The notes: generated by a model not told the origin, from the letters alone. Positions 44,372 to 54,521 are shown, numbered from the stretch's first letter. The stretch: 64,000 bases of DNA from Phycisphaeraceae bacterium (GCA_004213555.1 SHAP01000007.1:42568-106567); one strand, 5' to 3'. Program-made: numbers and translations.

Positions 44372-45241
44372 CTAATCAAGCTCTCCTCCTTTTACCCAGG
44401 AGGAGTCTTGTACATAGCCGAATTTCTGCAGCGTTGCCCCAGCTTCTTTGTGAAAGAAGGCCCGGTCCTCGGGCGAAAAGGCCGCTTGCCATTTCTGAGG
44501 CTGCTTCCCCAAATATCGCCCCATCTGAGATGTGGACTCCACATGAGTGCAGAACGCTCTCGCCAAACGTCTCCTAAACAAGGATGACCACTGCACCGGA
44601 AGGGCCACCGGCTTGTCCAAGAGCTCACAGCCAAATTGATTGCACAATGAGTTTAGAAAACCCTCAGGTGAGCTCTGCACCGATTTGGAGTCAATGGTGT
44701 AAACGCCTTCAGAAGACCATGACTCCAGATGCTTGGCCCACGCCGCTGGCCGCGAAAGTCCGGTTTGGATTTCGGACTGTCTCAACCAATCAGAAAGTGG
44801 CTGCCGCGCCTCCTCATTCCGATATTTGCTCATCAAGTGCCAAGAACACAATGCTGATCTGCCATCTCGATGAACGTAAACCACGGAGCAACGATCACGC
44901 AGCCAATCGGCCCAAGGTGACAATTCTGGATTTGAACGTGCTCGGTCAAGCCAGCTTTTCCAACCAAACGGGGTATGGGTCTTGATCAAGCAATGAGGAA
45001 TACGCCGGAAAGTCCGAATGGCTCTTGTCTCAAAGCCCTTATGCAAAGGGCTTCCCAACCAGTCCAAATCTACGAATAGAGCGTCCAACGGTTCACCAGG
45101 GAACTTCCACCCCCTAGCTCCACGAATATGATTGCGGATCAGATCAATTGTGAGATGCGTTCCCGATCTGGGATGACTCCCAACAACGATCGGAGAGCAT
45201 TCCAAAGATGCAAGTTCTCGAACCAGCTGTCGATGATGCAT
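44372..45241 (-). CDS. Sulfotransferase (PAPS-dependent), copy 1
   Basis: 289 aa. 5'-phosphosulfate loop SHPRSGTHLTIDLIRNH (about 22-38) and 3'-phosphate loop VVYVHRDGRSALCSW (about 119-133). It transfers sulfate from PAPS to a sugar or lipid. It lies 9 bases after cysC on the same strand, so the kinase that makes PAPS is probably co-transcribed with it. Confidence 0.87.
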   Translation of the reverse strand: MHHRQLVRELASLECSPIVVGSHPRSGTHLTIDLIRNHIRGARGWKFPGEPLDALFVDLDWLGSPLHKGFETRAIRTFRRIPHCLIKTHTPFGWKSWLDRARSNPELSPWADWLRDRCSVVYVHRDGRSALCSWHLMSKYRNEEARQPLSDWLRQSEIQTGLSRPAAWAKHLESWSSEGVYTIDSKSVQSSPEGFLNSLCNQFGCELLDKPVALPVQWSSLFRRRLARAFCTHVESTSQMGRYLGKQPQKWQAAFSPEDRAFFHKEAGATLQKFGYVQDSSWVKGGELD

Positions 45242-45250
45242 TGTCGCCCT

Positions 45251-45865
45251 TCAGTTGATGATTTCTTTCGAACGAAGCAAATCAATCACTTTTGCTGCAC
45301 ACTCCTTGGGAGACAACATGTGAGTGTTCAAGGTCAATTCTGCGTTTTGAGGAGGCTCATAAAGCTGGTGGATCCCCGTGAAATCTGTGATTTCACCAGC
45401 CCGAGCCTTTTTGTAAAGCCCTTTGGGATCTCTTTCCTCGGCGACCGCAAGGGGAACATCAACATGGACTTCATAAAAAGGCAAGCCCGCTCGCTTGTGT
45501 AACTCACGCACAGAGTCCCGTTGAATTTGAAGTGGGCTTATAAAACTGCAAAGTACGATTAGGCCTGAGTCGGCCATAAGGGCCGAAACTTCGCCAATAC
45601 GGCGAAGATTTTCAGCGCGGTCAGATTCGGAAAAACCCAGATCACCATTAAGGCCATGCCTTACGTTGTCGCCATCAAGGCGATATGGGAGCAAAGAGGC
45701 TGCAAACAACTCTTCCTCGAGAGCAACGGCAACCGTGCTCTTGCCACTACCAGAGAGACCGGTAAACCAAATAGTGCATCCTTGATGCCCCAATCTTTCG
45801 GAACGATCGGACCTGCTGACGGAACCACTGTGCCAAACCACATTGTCTGATCGATTCTTGACCAA
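45251..45865 (-). CDS. cysC: Adenylylsulfate kinase (stand-alone)
   Basis: 204 aa. P-loop [17 protein letters not shown] (about 34-50), the APS-binding motif [11 protein letters not shown] (about 63-73), [13 protein letters not shown], and [14 protein letters not shown] (about 145). All catalytic positions look intact, unlike the fused copy in the neighbouring cysNC. It makes PAPS from APS and ATP. It is divergent from cysD over 72 bases. Confidence 0.94.
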   Translation of the reverse strand: MVKNRSDNVVWHSGSVSRSDRSERLGHQGCTIWFTGLSGSGKSTVAVALEEELFAASLLPYRLDGDNVRHGLNGDLGFSESDRAENLRRIGEVSALMADSGLIVLCSFISPLQIQRDSVRELHKRAGLPFYEVHVDVPLAVAEERDPKGLYKKARAGEITDFTGIHQLYEPPQNAELTLNTHMLSPKECAAKVIDLLRSKEIIN

Positions 45866-45937
45866 AGAGGCACCTTTCTATTCGCCAACTACAATTTTGG
45901 GGATCATATTTTAAACTATATTAGCCCGAAGATTATC

Positions 45938-46843
45938 ATGAACCAGAGCCTCACCCACCTCAAAGCCCTCGAAGCGGAAAGCATCCACATTATTCGTGAG
46001 GTGGTTGCTGAGTTTGATAAGCCAGTCATGCTGTATTCCGTCGGGAAAGATTCTGCAGTAATGCTTCACTTGGCCCGCAAAGCATTTGCTCCAGCAGTAC
46101 CACCATTTCCACTGATGCATGTAGACACCACGTGGAAGTTCCGTGAAATGATCGATTTCCGGGACAAGATGGCAAAAGAGTCCGGCATGGAGTTGATCGT
46201 TCACATCAATCAGGAGGGTGTTGCCCAAGGGGTGGGACCGATCACCCACGGTTCGAAAGTTCATACGGACATCATGAAGACCCAGGGACTCAAGCAAGCT
46301 CTGAATGAGCATAAGTTTGATGCGGCCTTTGGCGGCGCTCGTCGTGATGAAGAAAAAAGTCGAGCCAAAGAGCGGGTCTACTCATTCCGTGATGAGAATC
46401 ACCGATGGGATCCAAAAAACCAACGTCCAGAATTATGGAACATCTACAACGGCATGGTGCACCAAGGGGAATCCATCCGTGTCTTTCCGCTCTCAAATTG
46501 GACTGAACTCGATGTATGGCAATACATCTGGCTCGAAAACATTCCGATCGTCCCCCTGTACCTCTCAGCCAAACGACCGATTGTGATGAGAAATGGTGTG
46601 CCGATCATGGTGGACGATGACCGCCTGCCACTCGAGGATGGTGAGGTTCCAGAGATGAAAATGGTCCGCTTCCGAACCTTGGGGTGCTATCCACTCACGG
46701 GCGCGGTTGAGTCAGAAGCAACCACACTCCCTGAGGTCATCCAGGAAATGCTGCTCACCAAGCAGTCAGAGCGTCAAGGCCGAGTCATCGACTACGACCA
46801 GTCCGGATCGATGGAAGAGAAGAAGCGAGAGGGTTACTTCTAA
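45938..46843 (+). CDS. cysD: Sulfate adenylyltransferase small subunit
   Basis: 301 aa. The PP-loop [17 protein letters not shown] (about 35-51), [31 protein letters not shown], and [14 protein letters not shown] are standard CysD. With CysN it makes APS from sulfate and ATP. It shares one base with cysNC (TAATG) and heads the operon cysD-cysNC-GT4-sulfotransferase. Confidence 0.96.
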   Translation: MNQSLTHLKALEAESIHIIREVVAEFDKPVMLYSVGKDSAVMLHLARKAFAPAVPPFPLMHVDTTWKFREMIDFRDKMAKESGMELIVHINQEGVAQGVGPITHGSKVHTDIMKTQGLKQALNEHKFDAAFGGARRDEEKSRAKERVYSFRDENHRWDPKNQRPELWNIYNGMVHQGESIRVFPLSNWTELDVWQYIWLENIPIVPLYLSAKRPIVMRNGVPIMVDDDRLPLEDGEVPEMKMVRFRTLGCYPLTGAVESEATTLPEVIQEMLLTKQSERQGRVIDYDQSGSMEEKKREGYF

Positions 46844-48774
46844 TGAGCCACCAGTCCGATCTGATCGAAAGCGACATCATTGCCTATCTGAAGCAACATG
46901 AGCAAAAAGAGCTACTAAGGCTTCTGACGTGTGGCAGTGTTGATGATGGCAAAAGTACGCTCATTGGCCGTCTTTTGCACGACTCAAAAATGGTCTACGA
47001 AGATCAGCTGGAAGCGGTAACCCGAGACAGTGTTAAAAGTGGCACCACCGGTGAGCAACCTGACCTTTCACTTTTGGTGGATGGTCTCAAAAGTGAACGC
47101 GAACAAGGCATCACCATTGATGTGGCCTATCGATATTTCAGCACCAGCAAACGCAAGTTCATCATTGCCGACTGCCCCGGCCACGAGCAATACACCCGGA
47201 ACATGGCCACGGGTGCATCCACCTGCGACCTTGCAGTGATTTTGATCGATGCCAGACATGGGGTTCAGGTCCAAACCCGACGACACTCCTACATTGTCAG
47301 GCTTTTGGGCATCAAGCATGTGGTGGTCGCGATCAACAAGATGGATATTGTCGATTGGAGTGAAGAACGCTTCGAACAAATTCGATCTGATTACGCAAAC
47401 TTTGCCGCCAAACTCGGACTTGAGGACGTTCGCTTCCTTCCAATGAGTGCCTTGCTTGGCGACAACGTCGTCGATCCCTCAGAGCACATGCCTTGGTACA
47501 AAGGCCCCACCCTGATGCATGTCCTTGAGAATGTTCACATCGGGGGCGATCGAAACTTGCGTGATTTCCGACTGCCCGTGCAATGGGTCAATCGGCCCAA
47601 CCTCAATTTCCGCGGATTTGCAGGACAAGTGGCCTCCGGCACCATTCGGCCCGGTGAAGCCATCCAAGTCATGCCCTCTGGCAAGACCACCACGATCAAA
47701 GAAGTGCTCGGTCCCGATGGACCACTTGAAGAAGCCTTCACTCCCATGAGCGTCACGCTGACGTTCAACGACGAAATTGATGCCTCCCGCGGGGACACCA
47801 TTGTCCACGCCGAATCCAGCCCAACCACCACCAATGAATTTGAAGCAATGCTGGTTTGGATGCACGAAGAAGAACTCTCCCCTGGCCGCGAGTATCTCAT
47901 CAAGCATGGTCCCCACCGAACCTACGGAACGGTAGACAGGATTATCAACCGAGTTGATGTGAACACCCTCGATGAGCATGACGCCTCACGCCTGGAACTC
48001 AACGAAATCGCACGGGTGGCCGTTCGCACCAGTGCACCAATGGTTCTCGATGATTATGAAAACAACCGCGGAACTGGCGCGTTTGTCATCATCGACCGGT
48101 TGACCAATGTCACCGTGGGAGCTGGGATGATCCGGCTTACGGGACAAACCGCCTCTGCACATTGGGAAACCGAGCCCGGGGCCATTTTGGCCCACCAAGG
48201 ATCCAGTGTGAGTGCGGAGGAACGACGCGCGAGGTTCGGACACGGTGCGGCAACTGTACTGTTCACCGGACTCACTGGGTCGGGCAAGACCACCATTGCC
48301 CTGGAACTCGAAAGACGCCTCTTTGAGCGAAATGTCCATGCGGCAGTTCTCGATGGGCAAGCCATGCGGATGGGATTGAACCGAGATCTCGGGTTCAGTG
48401 CCGCGGAGCGCTCAGAAAACCTCAGACGCAGTATGGAACTTGCTCGGCTTATGAATGGAGTGGGCACCATATGTCTTGCTGCCTTCGTTGCTCCTGAGGA
48501 CCGATCACGACAAGCTGCTCAAGAGCTGATCGGTTCAGATCGATTCATCCTGGTCCATCTTGATCCTCCTTTGGAAGTCTGCCGTGACCGTGATGGCAGC
48601 GGCTTGTATGAAAAGCAGGAAAGTGGCGAACACGCTTCGATACCAGGAGTCACCCAACCCTACGAATCACCAGAAACACCTGACCTCCGCATCGATACCA
48701 GCCTGATGTCCTCCTCGGATGCCGCCGAGCTGGTCGTGAATCTCCTGAAGGAACGTCAGTTCATCCAAGACTAA
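46843..48774 (+). CDS. cysNC: Fused sulfate adenylyltransferase GTPase subunit with APS-kinase-like domain
   Basis: 643 aa. N-terminal GTPase: CGSVDDGKSTLIGRLLHD (about 25-42), REQGITIDVAY, DCPGHEQYTRNM, NKMD. The middle has two beta-barrel domains. The C-terminal CysC domain (about 450-643) has an intact P-loop (FTGLTGSGKTT). Its APS site reads DGQAMRMGLN instead of [10 protein letters not shown], and the SGLYEKQESGEH segment differs from [12 protein letters not shown]. The kinase half may therefore be weak or inactive, with the stand-alone CysC supplying PAPS. Confidence 0.93.
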   Translation: MSHQSDLIESDIIAYLKQHEQKELLRLLTCGSVDDGKSTLIGRLLHDSKMVYEDQLEAVTRDSVKSGTTGEQPDLSLLVDGLKSEREQGITIDVAYRYFSTSKRKFIIADCPGHEQYTRNMATGASTCDLAVILIDARHGVQVQTRRHSYIVRLLGIKHVVVAINKMDIVDWSEERFEQIRSDYANFAAKLGLEDVRFLPMSALLGDNVVDPSEHMPWYKGPTLMHVLENVHIGGDRNLRDFRLPVQWVNRPNLNFRGFAGQVASGTIRPGEAIQVMPSGKTTTIKEVLGPDGPLEEAFTPMSVTLTFNDEIDASRGDTIVHAESSPTTTNEFEAMLVWMHEEELSPGREYLIKHGPHRTYGTVDRIINRVDVNTLDEHDASRLELNEIARVAVRTSAPMVLDDYENNRGTGAFVIIDRLTNVTVGAGMIRLTGQTASAHWETEPGAILAHQGSSVSAEERRARFGHGAATVLFTGLTGSGKTTIALELERRLFERNVHAAVLDGQAMRMGLNRDLGFSAAERSENLRRSMELARLMNGVGTICLAAFVAPEDRSRQAAQELIGSDRFILVHLDPPLEVCRDRDGSGLYEKQESGEHASIPGVTQPYESPETPDLRIDTSLMSSSDAAELVVNLLKERQFIQD

Positions 48775-49892
48775 TGCGCGTCCTTCACTACGAACCTGCC
48801 ATCCGACTCGAACTTGGCGGTGTGGTTCGCGCCGTACTGGATATCGCAACTCAGCAATCACGTGGTGGCGCTGATGTGACGCTGGCGACCCATGATGCGA
48901 CCGATGTTCCACCTGATTTCCCCGGGGAAGTCTTGGTCCTGCCCGGTCCCGGCCCCCTAGGTCGCCTCGGGCCCGGAGTGGCCAAAGCCAAAGTGGTCGC
49001 TTCTCAGCAGGACGCCATCCATCTGCATGGCATGTGGTCGTTGGCAAATATCCAATGGGCGGAACTGGCCAAGAAGGCCAATTGCCCATATTTCATCAGC
49101 CCCCATGGCATGTTGGACAACTGGTGCATGGACCAAAAGGGGCTCAAGAAGAGGCTCTTTTTGCAGTTGGTGGGGAAGAAGTGGCTCGAGCAAGCTTGTG
49201 GCGTCCACCTCACGGCAACCGCCGAGCAACAGCAATCCCGAAGATGGGCTCCGAAGATGAAAAGCTTTGTTTGCCCACTCCCAATGGACATGGCACCATT
49301 TCAAGACATCCCGGCGCGAGATATGGCCGCACAGGCCGAACCCGCTTACGCCGAAGATCGCCCCATTGTTTTGTTCTTGTCTCGCTTGCACGAAAAAAAG
49401 CGGCCTGAGCTCTTGATCGATGTGGCCCGCGAACTGCAGTCAGAGGCAACAATCGTATTGGCTGGGGATGGCGATCCAAATTATGTCGAAAGTCTCCGCA
49501 GACAAGCCTCCGACACCACCGTTCGATTTCCAGGTTTTGTTCGTGGCACACCCAAAGTTGCGATGTACGCCCACGCCACTTGCTTTGCGCTCCCCACCAG
49601 TCAAGAAAATTTCGGCTATGTGCTTTTTGAAGCATTGGCCGCCGGAGCTCCCGTGCTTACGACCAAAGGCGCTGACACTTGGCCCGAAATAGACACCTCC
49701 GGCGGCGGGATGGTTCTTGACCCGTCCAGCAAGGCGTTTGCGGCGGCCATTCGTCAACTCATTGCGTCTCCTGAAAGTACGGTTCAGATGGGGGCTCGAG
49801 GACGCACCTGGGCGCTCGAAAACCTCAACGCCGAAGCGGCCACCAAGCAGTTGCTGAACCAATATGCTCAATTGAAAGAGGAACAAGGTTGA
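48774..49892 (+). CDS. GT4-family glycosyltransferase
   Basis: 372 aa. Two Rossmann halves: GGVVRAVLDIATQQSRGG near the start, then HLHGMWSLANIQWA and SPHGMLDNWC. The C-terminal donor-binding half has VLFLSRLHEKKRPELLIDVA (about 199-218) and the ENFGYVLFEALAAGAPVLTT motif (about 279) with the catalytic Glu pair. It is likely to build the polysaccharide that is sulfated here. TAATG overlap with cysNC. Confidence 0.87.
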   Translation: MRVLHYEPAIRLELGGVVRAVLDIATQQSRGGADVTLATHDATDVPPDFPGEVLVLPGPGPLGRLGPGVAKAKVVASQQDAIHLHGMWSLANIQWAELAKKANCPYFISPHGMLDNWCMDQKGLKKRLFLQLVGKKWLEQACGVHLTATAEQQQSRRWAPKMKSFVCPLPMDMAPFQDIPARDMAAQAEPAYAEDRPIVLFLSRLHEKKRPELLIDVARELQSEATIVLAGDGDPNYVESLRRQASDTTVRFPGFVRGTPKVAMYAHATCFALPTSQENFGYVLFEALAAGAPVLTTKGADTWPEIDTSGGGMVLDPSSKAFAAAIRQLIASPESTVQMGARGRTWALENLNAEAATKQLLNQYAQLKEEQG

Positions 49893-50746
49893 GCCAAGCC
49901 AAGAACAATGGGTTCTTCCTTGCGGCTTTCCGCAAGATGTCCTCAAAGGCCAACCGGATGCTTGCCCCAAAGTTCGGCCAGACCCTTGGCTACATCTTGG
50001 ACAGTGAATATCCCAAGGCGGGCGGAACGTGGTTTGGCAAGATGGCCGCAGAAATTCTTCAACTCCCCTACCCCGAACACAATGCATTTCCCACTGGATG
50101 TCCAAGCATCCTGCACAATCACTGGCACTGGGCACCAGGACTCCAACCCGCCTTCTATCTCCGCCGTGATGGGCGGGATGTCATGGTCTCGTTGTATTTC
50201 CATCGGATTCGTGAATTGAAGTCTCAAAACCCAGTGGCCGAAAGACGATTTGGCAAGAGATACGAGAAGTTGTTTGGAAAAGGGTGGGATCCAGACAACA
50301 CGATCCGCAACATGCCGTTGTTCCTCAAGGATGAATTTGCGAACCCGCGTGACAGTCGAAAAAATTGGCGTGACCATGTTATGGGCTGGCATGATGGTGG
50401 ACGCGGCCGAGAAGGTGTGGTCTACCTTTCTTACGAAGAACTGCTGGAAGATGCAACGGCAACCATGACTCGTGTGATCACCGAAATGACTGGTACACAA
50501 CCAGATCCTTGGCTGGTGAATCAAACCACTGAGAAGTACGATATGAGTCGTCAGACCGGTGGGCGAAAAGCTGGAGAAGAGGACCGTTCATCCTTTATAC
50601 GAAAAGGCGTGTCTGGAGACTGGGTAAACCATTTCACCAAAGATACGAGCAGGTTGTTTCACGAATTAGCAGGGGATGCACTCTTGGCTTTGCATTACGA
50701 AGAAGATCCCGAGTGGTGGAAGCAAGTCTCCCCCGAAGAAGCTTAA
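49889..50746 (+). CDS. Sulfotransferase, copy 2
   Basis: 285 aa. 5'-phosphosulfate loop SEYPKAGGTWFGKMAAEIL (about 39-57). The 3'-phosphate loop is FYLRRDGRDVMVSLYFHR (about 89-106), and the late RKGVSGDWVNHFT (about 230) is the usual PAPS 3' contact of the Sulfotransfer_1 family. TTGA overlap with the GT4 gene. It probably sulfates the GT4 product. Confidence 0.88.
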   Translation: MSQAKNNGFFLAAFRKMSSKANRMLAPKFGQTLGYILDSEYPKAGGTWFGKMAAEILQLPYPEHNAFPTGCPSILHNHWHWAPGLQPAFYLRRDGRDVMVSLYFHRIRELKSQNPVAERRFGKRYEKLFGKGWDPDNTIRNMPLFLKDEFANPRDSRKNWRDHVMGWHDGGRGREGVVYLSYEELLEDATATMTRVITEMTGTQPDPWLVNQTTEKYDMSRQTGGRKAGEEDRSSFIRKGVSGDWVNHFTKDTSRLFHELAGDALLALHYEEDPEWWKQVSPEEA

Positions 50747-50773
50747 GGCGTGACAAGGGAAGATCAGAAGTAC

Positions 50774-52252
50774 TTACGAAACCAAAGGGCCTCGAATCTT
50801 CTGGAACCTTCGAAAAAGCAAACCAAATATCAGTGCGAAATAACCACCGCCAGACAAGATCAGCCAGCGTAGACCCTGTGGCTCCCACAAAGGAAGCAGC
50901 AGTGGAGATGCAACCAACGTAGCAACCAGTGGCCATGCTAACGAGCTACGAATGTGTGCTAAAAAGCCTGGACTTGCCCGCTCCAAACGGATGGGAATGA
51001 ACAACAGCTGGGTCAGACTTGTTACCACGACCAACACAGCCGCAGGAATCACCAAGACTTGACCACAAGTCCCAACTGCCGCGACGATAATGATTGGCTG
51101 AAGAATGCCAGAAACCGCAACAAGGCGAGCGTAGCGTTCCACCAAGCCTAGCCCATAGAAAACACGGATCCATCCATCGGAAAGAGCGCGAACCATCATC
51201 TGAATCACGATGAGACGGGTCACCAATGAGGTTGACTCCAACAGCCCTGGAGAACGCAAAAACACCGGCCCCAGCCATACCTCCAACAATGTGGGGGCGG
51301 CAATGAAAATCAAAACACCAACCGGAAAAGTGGCCGTGGCTTGGATCTCTGTCACCCTTCTTAGCCAAGCCGAGATTTTCTCTGGCCGATCCTTCTGAAT
51401 TCGCACTGTTACAGCATCAACTCCAGAAACAGTTCCTTCAGCCAACATTCGAGCGTAGGCCGACAAGCGAATGGCGAATTGATAAGGAACTGTTGCTGCC
51501 ATGCCAAGCAACAAATTGACCAATAAAGCCACCACACGAACGTTGAGATTCAAAAACAAAACAACCAAGGAATTCCATCCAAATGTGGACAGAATCTCTC
51601 GCAGAGCTTGTCGTGAGATCACGGAGAACGCAGGCCGAGCCAAAGGCTCCAGAATAGCTTGGGCGAACACTGCGAAGACCACCACACTCACAGTGAACCA
51701 AGCATTGAGTGAAACAAACTCAGCCAACTGCTCTTCCGCGGAACCCGACGAAGAGATGGACAAGACCGCGACGAGACTGGCAGTGCGTCGAGCAAGCAAC
51801 ACTAAATTCTGCAGTACGAATCGCTCACGAACACCGAAAAGCGCTTGAAATGGAGAGCCCACAATGCCCACGATGGCCGCCAAGGCTTCGGCCAACACAA
51901 TTTGTCTCGCCAGTCCGGAAGTGCCTTCGGGCAAATCCAACACATCAATGCCATACCAGAGACATGAAAAAATCAATCCGGCCAGTACGGCCAACGCCGA
52001 AGCTAGCAATAAGGATGTTGAAAAGATCGGGCGGAATGATTCAGGGCCCGCGTGCCAAGCTCGACCCAGTTCACGAACCAACGAACGCTCAGTAAGCGTC
52101 AAAAAAATTCCCGCGATCCCCACTTGAGACCCGACGAGGAGCCATAGCGCGACCAAATCTGGCCCAACCCTCCCCCCGAGAAGCCGAATCAACAAAAGGC
52201 CGGAAAGAAAGCCGATACCTAATCTGGCCAGATTGGAGATAATACGGATCAT
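50774..52252 (-). CDS. Polysaccharide flippase-like membrane protein (MATE/Wzx)
   Basis: About 492 aa with 12-14 hydrophobic segments and no soluble domain. The first helix starts right after MIRIISNLARLGIGF. Layout and length resemble O-antigen flippases and the polysaccharide-biosynthesis membrane family. It would carry lipid-linked repeat units across the inner membrane. ATG at 52252 overlaps the divergent sulfotransferase start. Upstream ATGs at 52294 and 52297 are alternatives. Confidence 0.75.
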   Translation of the reverse strand: MIRIISNLARLGIGFLSGLLLIRLLGGRVGPDLVALWLLVGSQVGIAGIFLTLTERSLVRELGRAWHAGPESFRPIFSTSLLLASALAVLAGLIFSCLWYGIDVLDLPEGTSGLARQIVLAEALAAIVGIVGSPFQALFGVRERFVLQNLVLLARRTASLVAVLSISSSGSAEEQLAEFVSLNAWFTVSVVVFAVFAQAILEPLARPAFSVISRQALREILSTFGWNSLVVLFLNLNVRVVALLVNLLLGMAATVPYQFAIRLSAYARMLAEGTVSGVDAVTVRIQKDRPEKISAWLRRVTEIQATATFPVGVLIFIAAPTLLEVWLGPVFLRSPGLLESTSLVTRLIVIQMMVRALSDGWIRVFYGLGLVERYARLVAVSGILQPIIIVAAVGTCGQVLVIPAAVLVVVTSLTQLLFIPIRLERASPGFLAHIRSSLAWPLVATLVASPLLLPLWEPQGLRWLILSGGGYFALIFGLLFRRFQKIRGPLVS

Positions 52253-53147
52253 GTGTTCAGGTTCTTCTCCATGTCGTGTGCCCGACTTTCTCATCATCGG
52301 CGGAATGAAGTGCGGATCCACGACGCTTTTTCGAGATCTCGACGCGTCTCCAGAGATCCTCTTTCCAGTGCATAAAGAGCCTCACAATCTTCTTAACGAC
52401 AGAGTTCTTACCGAAAGTGGCCGTCACGAATACAGCGACCTGTACAAAGGAGCAAAAAGCTCGCAACTGCTCGGAGATGCCAGCACTGGTTATACAAAGT
52501 TACCAATCCATACCGGAGTGCCCGAAAGAGCCAAATCAGTTCTGGGAGCGGATGTCAAAATTGTGTACATCATTCGCAACCCTGTCGACCGTATCCAAAG
52601 CCATTATCGGCATCTGCTTTCTCGTCCGAACGCGATGCAATCAAGTTTTGAAGAAGTCTTAGCTGCTTACCCAGAAGTTCTTGAATATTCCTGCTTCGGA
52701 CAGCAGCTCCAAGCATGGCGGGAATATTTTGACGAAGAGGCCATACTTGTCCTCTGTCTTGAGGACCACAAACGGGACCGCGTAAACAGCACCAATACAG
52801 TGTGCGCCCACATCGGAGCAGAACCATGTGGGCACCTGATTGACACCGATACGGCGTGGAACAAAAGCGACAGTAAGCCTGTGGCACGTGGTCCGCTCGG
52901 GCCGATCGTGACATCAAACCTCTATCGCCAATACATCCGCCCACTGCTTGGGAATCGGTCAAGAGATTTTGCCCGAAATCTACTGCTGCCAAAGGCAAAA
53001 TCAACAGAAATAGCCTGGACAGATTCATTATGGAAACAGTGTGAAGAACGGCTTACTGAAGATGCTCAACTATTGCGGTCCTTGACCAACGAACAGTTCG
53101 GATCAACTCCCGACTGGCTCAAGCCGCCCATGATCAAATCCCGATAA
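52251..53147 (+). CDS. Sulfotransferase, copy 3
   Basis: About 298 aa. 5'-phosphosulfate loop FLIIGGMKCGSTTLFRDL (about 13-30), then the 3'-phosphate loop VYIIRNPVDRIQSHYRHLL (about 104-122). This is the Sulfotransfer_1/heparan NDST-like branch, diverged from the other two copies. The ATG at 52251 shares the CATG palindrome with the divergent flippase start. A TTG at 52233 is an alternative. Confidence 0.86.
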   Translation: MCSGSSPCRVPDFLIIGGMKCGSTTLFRDLDASPEILFPVHKEPHNLLNDRVLTESGRHEYSDLYKGAKSSQLLGDASTGYTKLPIHTGVPERAKSVLGADVKIVYIIRNPVDRIQSHYRHLLSRPNAMQSSFEEVLAAYPEVLEYSCFGQQLQAWREYFDEEAILVLCLEDHKRDRVNSTNTVCAHIGAEPCGHLIDTDTAWNKSDSKPVARGPLGPIVTSNLYRQYIRPLLGNRSRDFARNLLLPKAKSTEIAWTDSLWKQCEERLTEDAQLLRSLTNEQFGSTPDWLKPPMIKSR

Positions 53148-53153
53148 AGAATC

Positions 53154-54506
53154 ATGTCTTTCTTCGTCGGCCTTCTGTTCCTCACTCAGTCTCTATGGAT
53201 TGTGCGAAGAATGATTGTTGATGCCATAAGAAGAGACGTGGAACTTCTTTCACTCAGAAACATGTTCCTGCTCGGTTTCCTGAATTTTGTCAGCGCATCT
53301 GCAACTACAAGCCTACTGCTTGGAGACTACGGACTCATGCGAATTGACTCCCCGGGAATGACCGGCCTGTTGATGTTCATTCTCTCCTGCGCATTTTTGT
53401 TCCTTTTTCTAAGAAACTGGAGGCGGAGCCGTATCGCTGACCGAATTTCACGATTTGGCTTCCGCGAAAGAATCGTCTCAAATATGGGCCTCATCGCTAC
53501 GGCCTGGGCTGTAGTCGGCGTCGCTTTTGTCTGCAGATTCCCCCTGTCGGTCATTCCTTTCGTCGGCATCGTCACTGGGATTATTGCTGCGGGGATGTTT
53601 AACGCAGCCGTTGGTATCGGGGCTTGGGCGTGGATAAAACAGCCGTTAAATCCTGTGTACGGCCTCAACTTCGTAGGTCTCCTTTTGGCATGTAGCGTTT
53701 TGCTCCTTGCCGGAGCTTTTGGCCGCCGAGAAATCTTGGGTTTGCTTATTTCAGTGGCTTTCGCCGCGTATTGGGCACGCTTTCGTTTTTCGGAAACCAC
53801 CGGACTGATCATCCGAGTAGGAGTACTTACTTCTCTCGCGTTCGTTCCCATGGTGCTGTTTACTGCCACTCGAGGTGACGACCGACGTGAGCGAACCGGT
53901 GCCGAGTACCTGACAGCGTTTGTTTCGGTATCACCAGGCGAGTTTGCTGAAGCAAGCAGAGACCTGCTTAGCGGGCAAATGGCTGCGTCCAATTCAATGT
54001 GGCTCATTGAACACATGGGAAAAACCCATCCGTACGACTTCCTCCACTCACTTCGATACATGGTTGAGAAGCCAATACCCCGGATGTACTACCCCGGAAA
54101 AACTGACGGCTTAGGGCACACCATTGTTTCCGATGCAGCAGTTTACGGGTTTGCCGACTCATTCACCATTGGGCCTGGCATCATTGGCCACGTGTGGAAT
54201 GACTTTCCATGGGTCGCACTTTTTCTCTATCCCTGGCTCTTGGGGCTGGCATTAGGAGCACTTGACCGCCTCATTCTGAGATACAAAAATGACGCATGCA
54301 TGATTGCGATATGCGCTGCTGGAGTGGGTCACATTATCGGGATGCCGAGAGGCGACCTCGGCAACTTCGCGTCAAACGCGTTGTTTGGTGTCATTGGTGC
54401 CTTTATTGGCCTGCAGGTCGTCTCTCGCCTGTTTGGTCGTTCTAAAAAACGCGACCGCAAGACCCTTGAACCCTGGAAGGAATGGCGTGGCCTCCCCTAT
54501 GGTTAG
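53154..54506 (+). CDS. Polysaccharide polymerase-like membrane protein (Wzy-type)
   Basis: 450 aa with about 10-12 membrane helices and a larger extracytoplasmic loop with MAASNSMWLIEHMGKTHPYD and PIPRMYYPGK. These fit O-antigen polymerases, which show little sequence conservation. It follows sulfotransferase 3 with a 6-base gap and is on the same strand. The call relies on topology and context. Confidence 0.6.
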   Translation: MSFFVGLLFLTQSLWIVRRMIVDAIRRDVELLSLRNMFLLGFLNFVSASATTSLLLGDYGLMRIDSPGMTGLLMFILSCAFLFLFLRNWRRSRIADRISRFGFRERIVSNMGLIATAWAVVGVAFVCRFPLSVIPFVGIVTGIIAAGMFNAAVGIGAWAWIKQPLNPVYGLNFVGLLLACSVLLLAGAFGRREILGLLISVAFAAYWARFRFSETTGLIIRVGVLTSLAFVPMVLFTATRGDDRRERTGAEYLTAFVSVSPGEFAEASRDLLSGQMAASNSMWLIEHMGKTHPYDFLHSLRYMVEKPIPRMYYPGKTDGLGHTIVSDAAVYGFADSFTIGPGIIGHVWNDFPWVALFLYPWLLGLALGALDRLILRYKNDACMIAICAAGVGHIIGMPRGDLGNFASNALFGVIGAFIGLQVVSRLFGRSKKRDRKTLEPWKEWRGLPYG

Positions 54507-54521
54507 ACACCACGGTGATTC

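Noticed and set aside
44276..44372. tRNA-Ser as integration site for the sulfation locus
   Set aside because: The island-like cluster begins at the tRNA 3' end, but I saw no integrase and no repeat of the tRNA 3' sequence at the far side.
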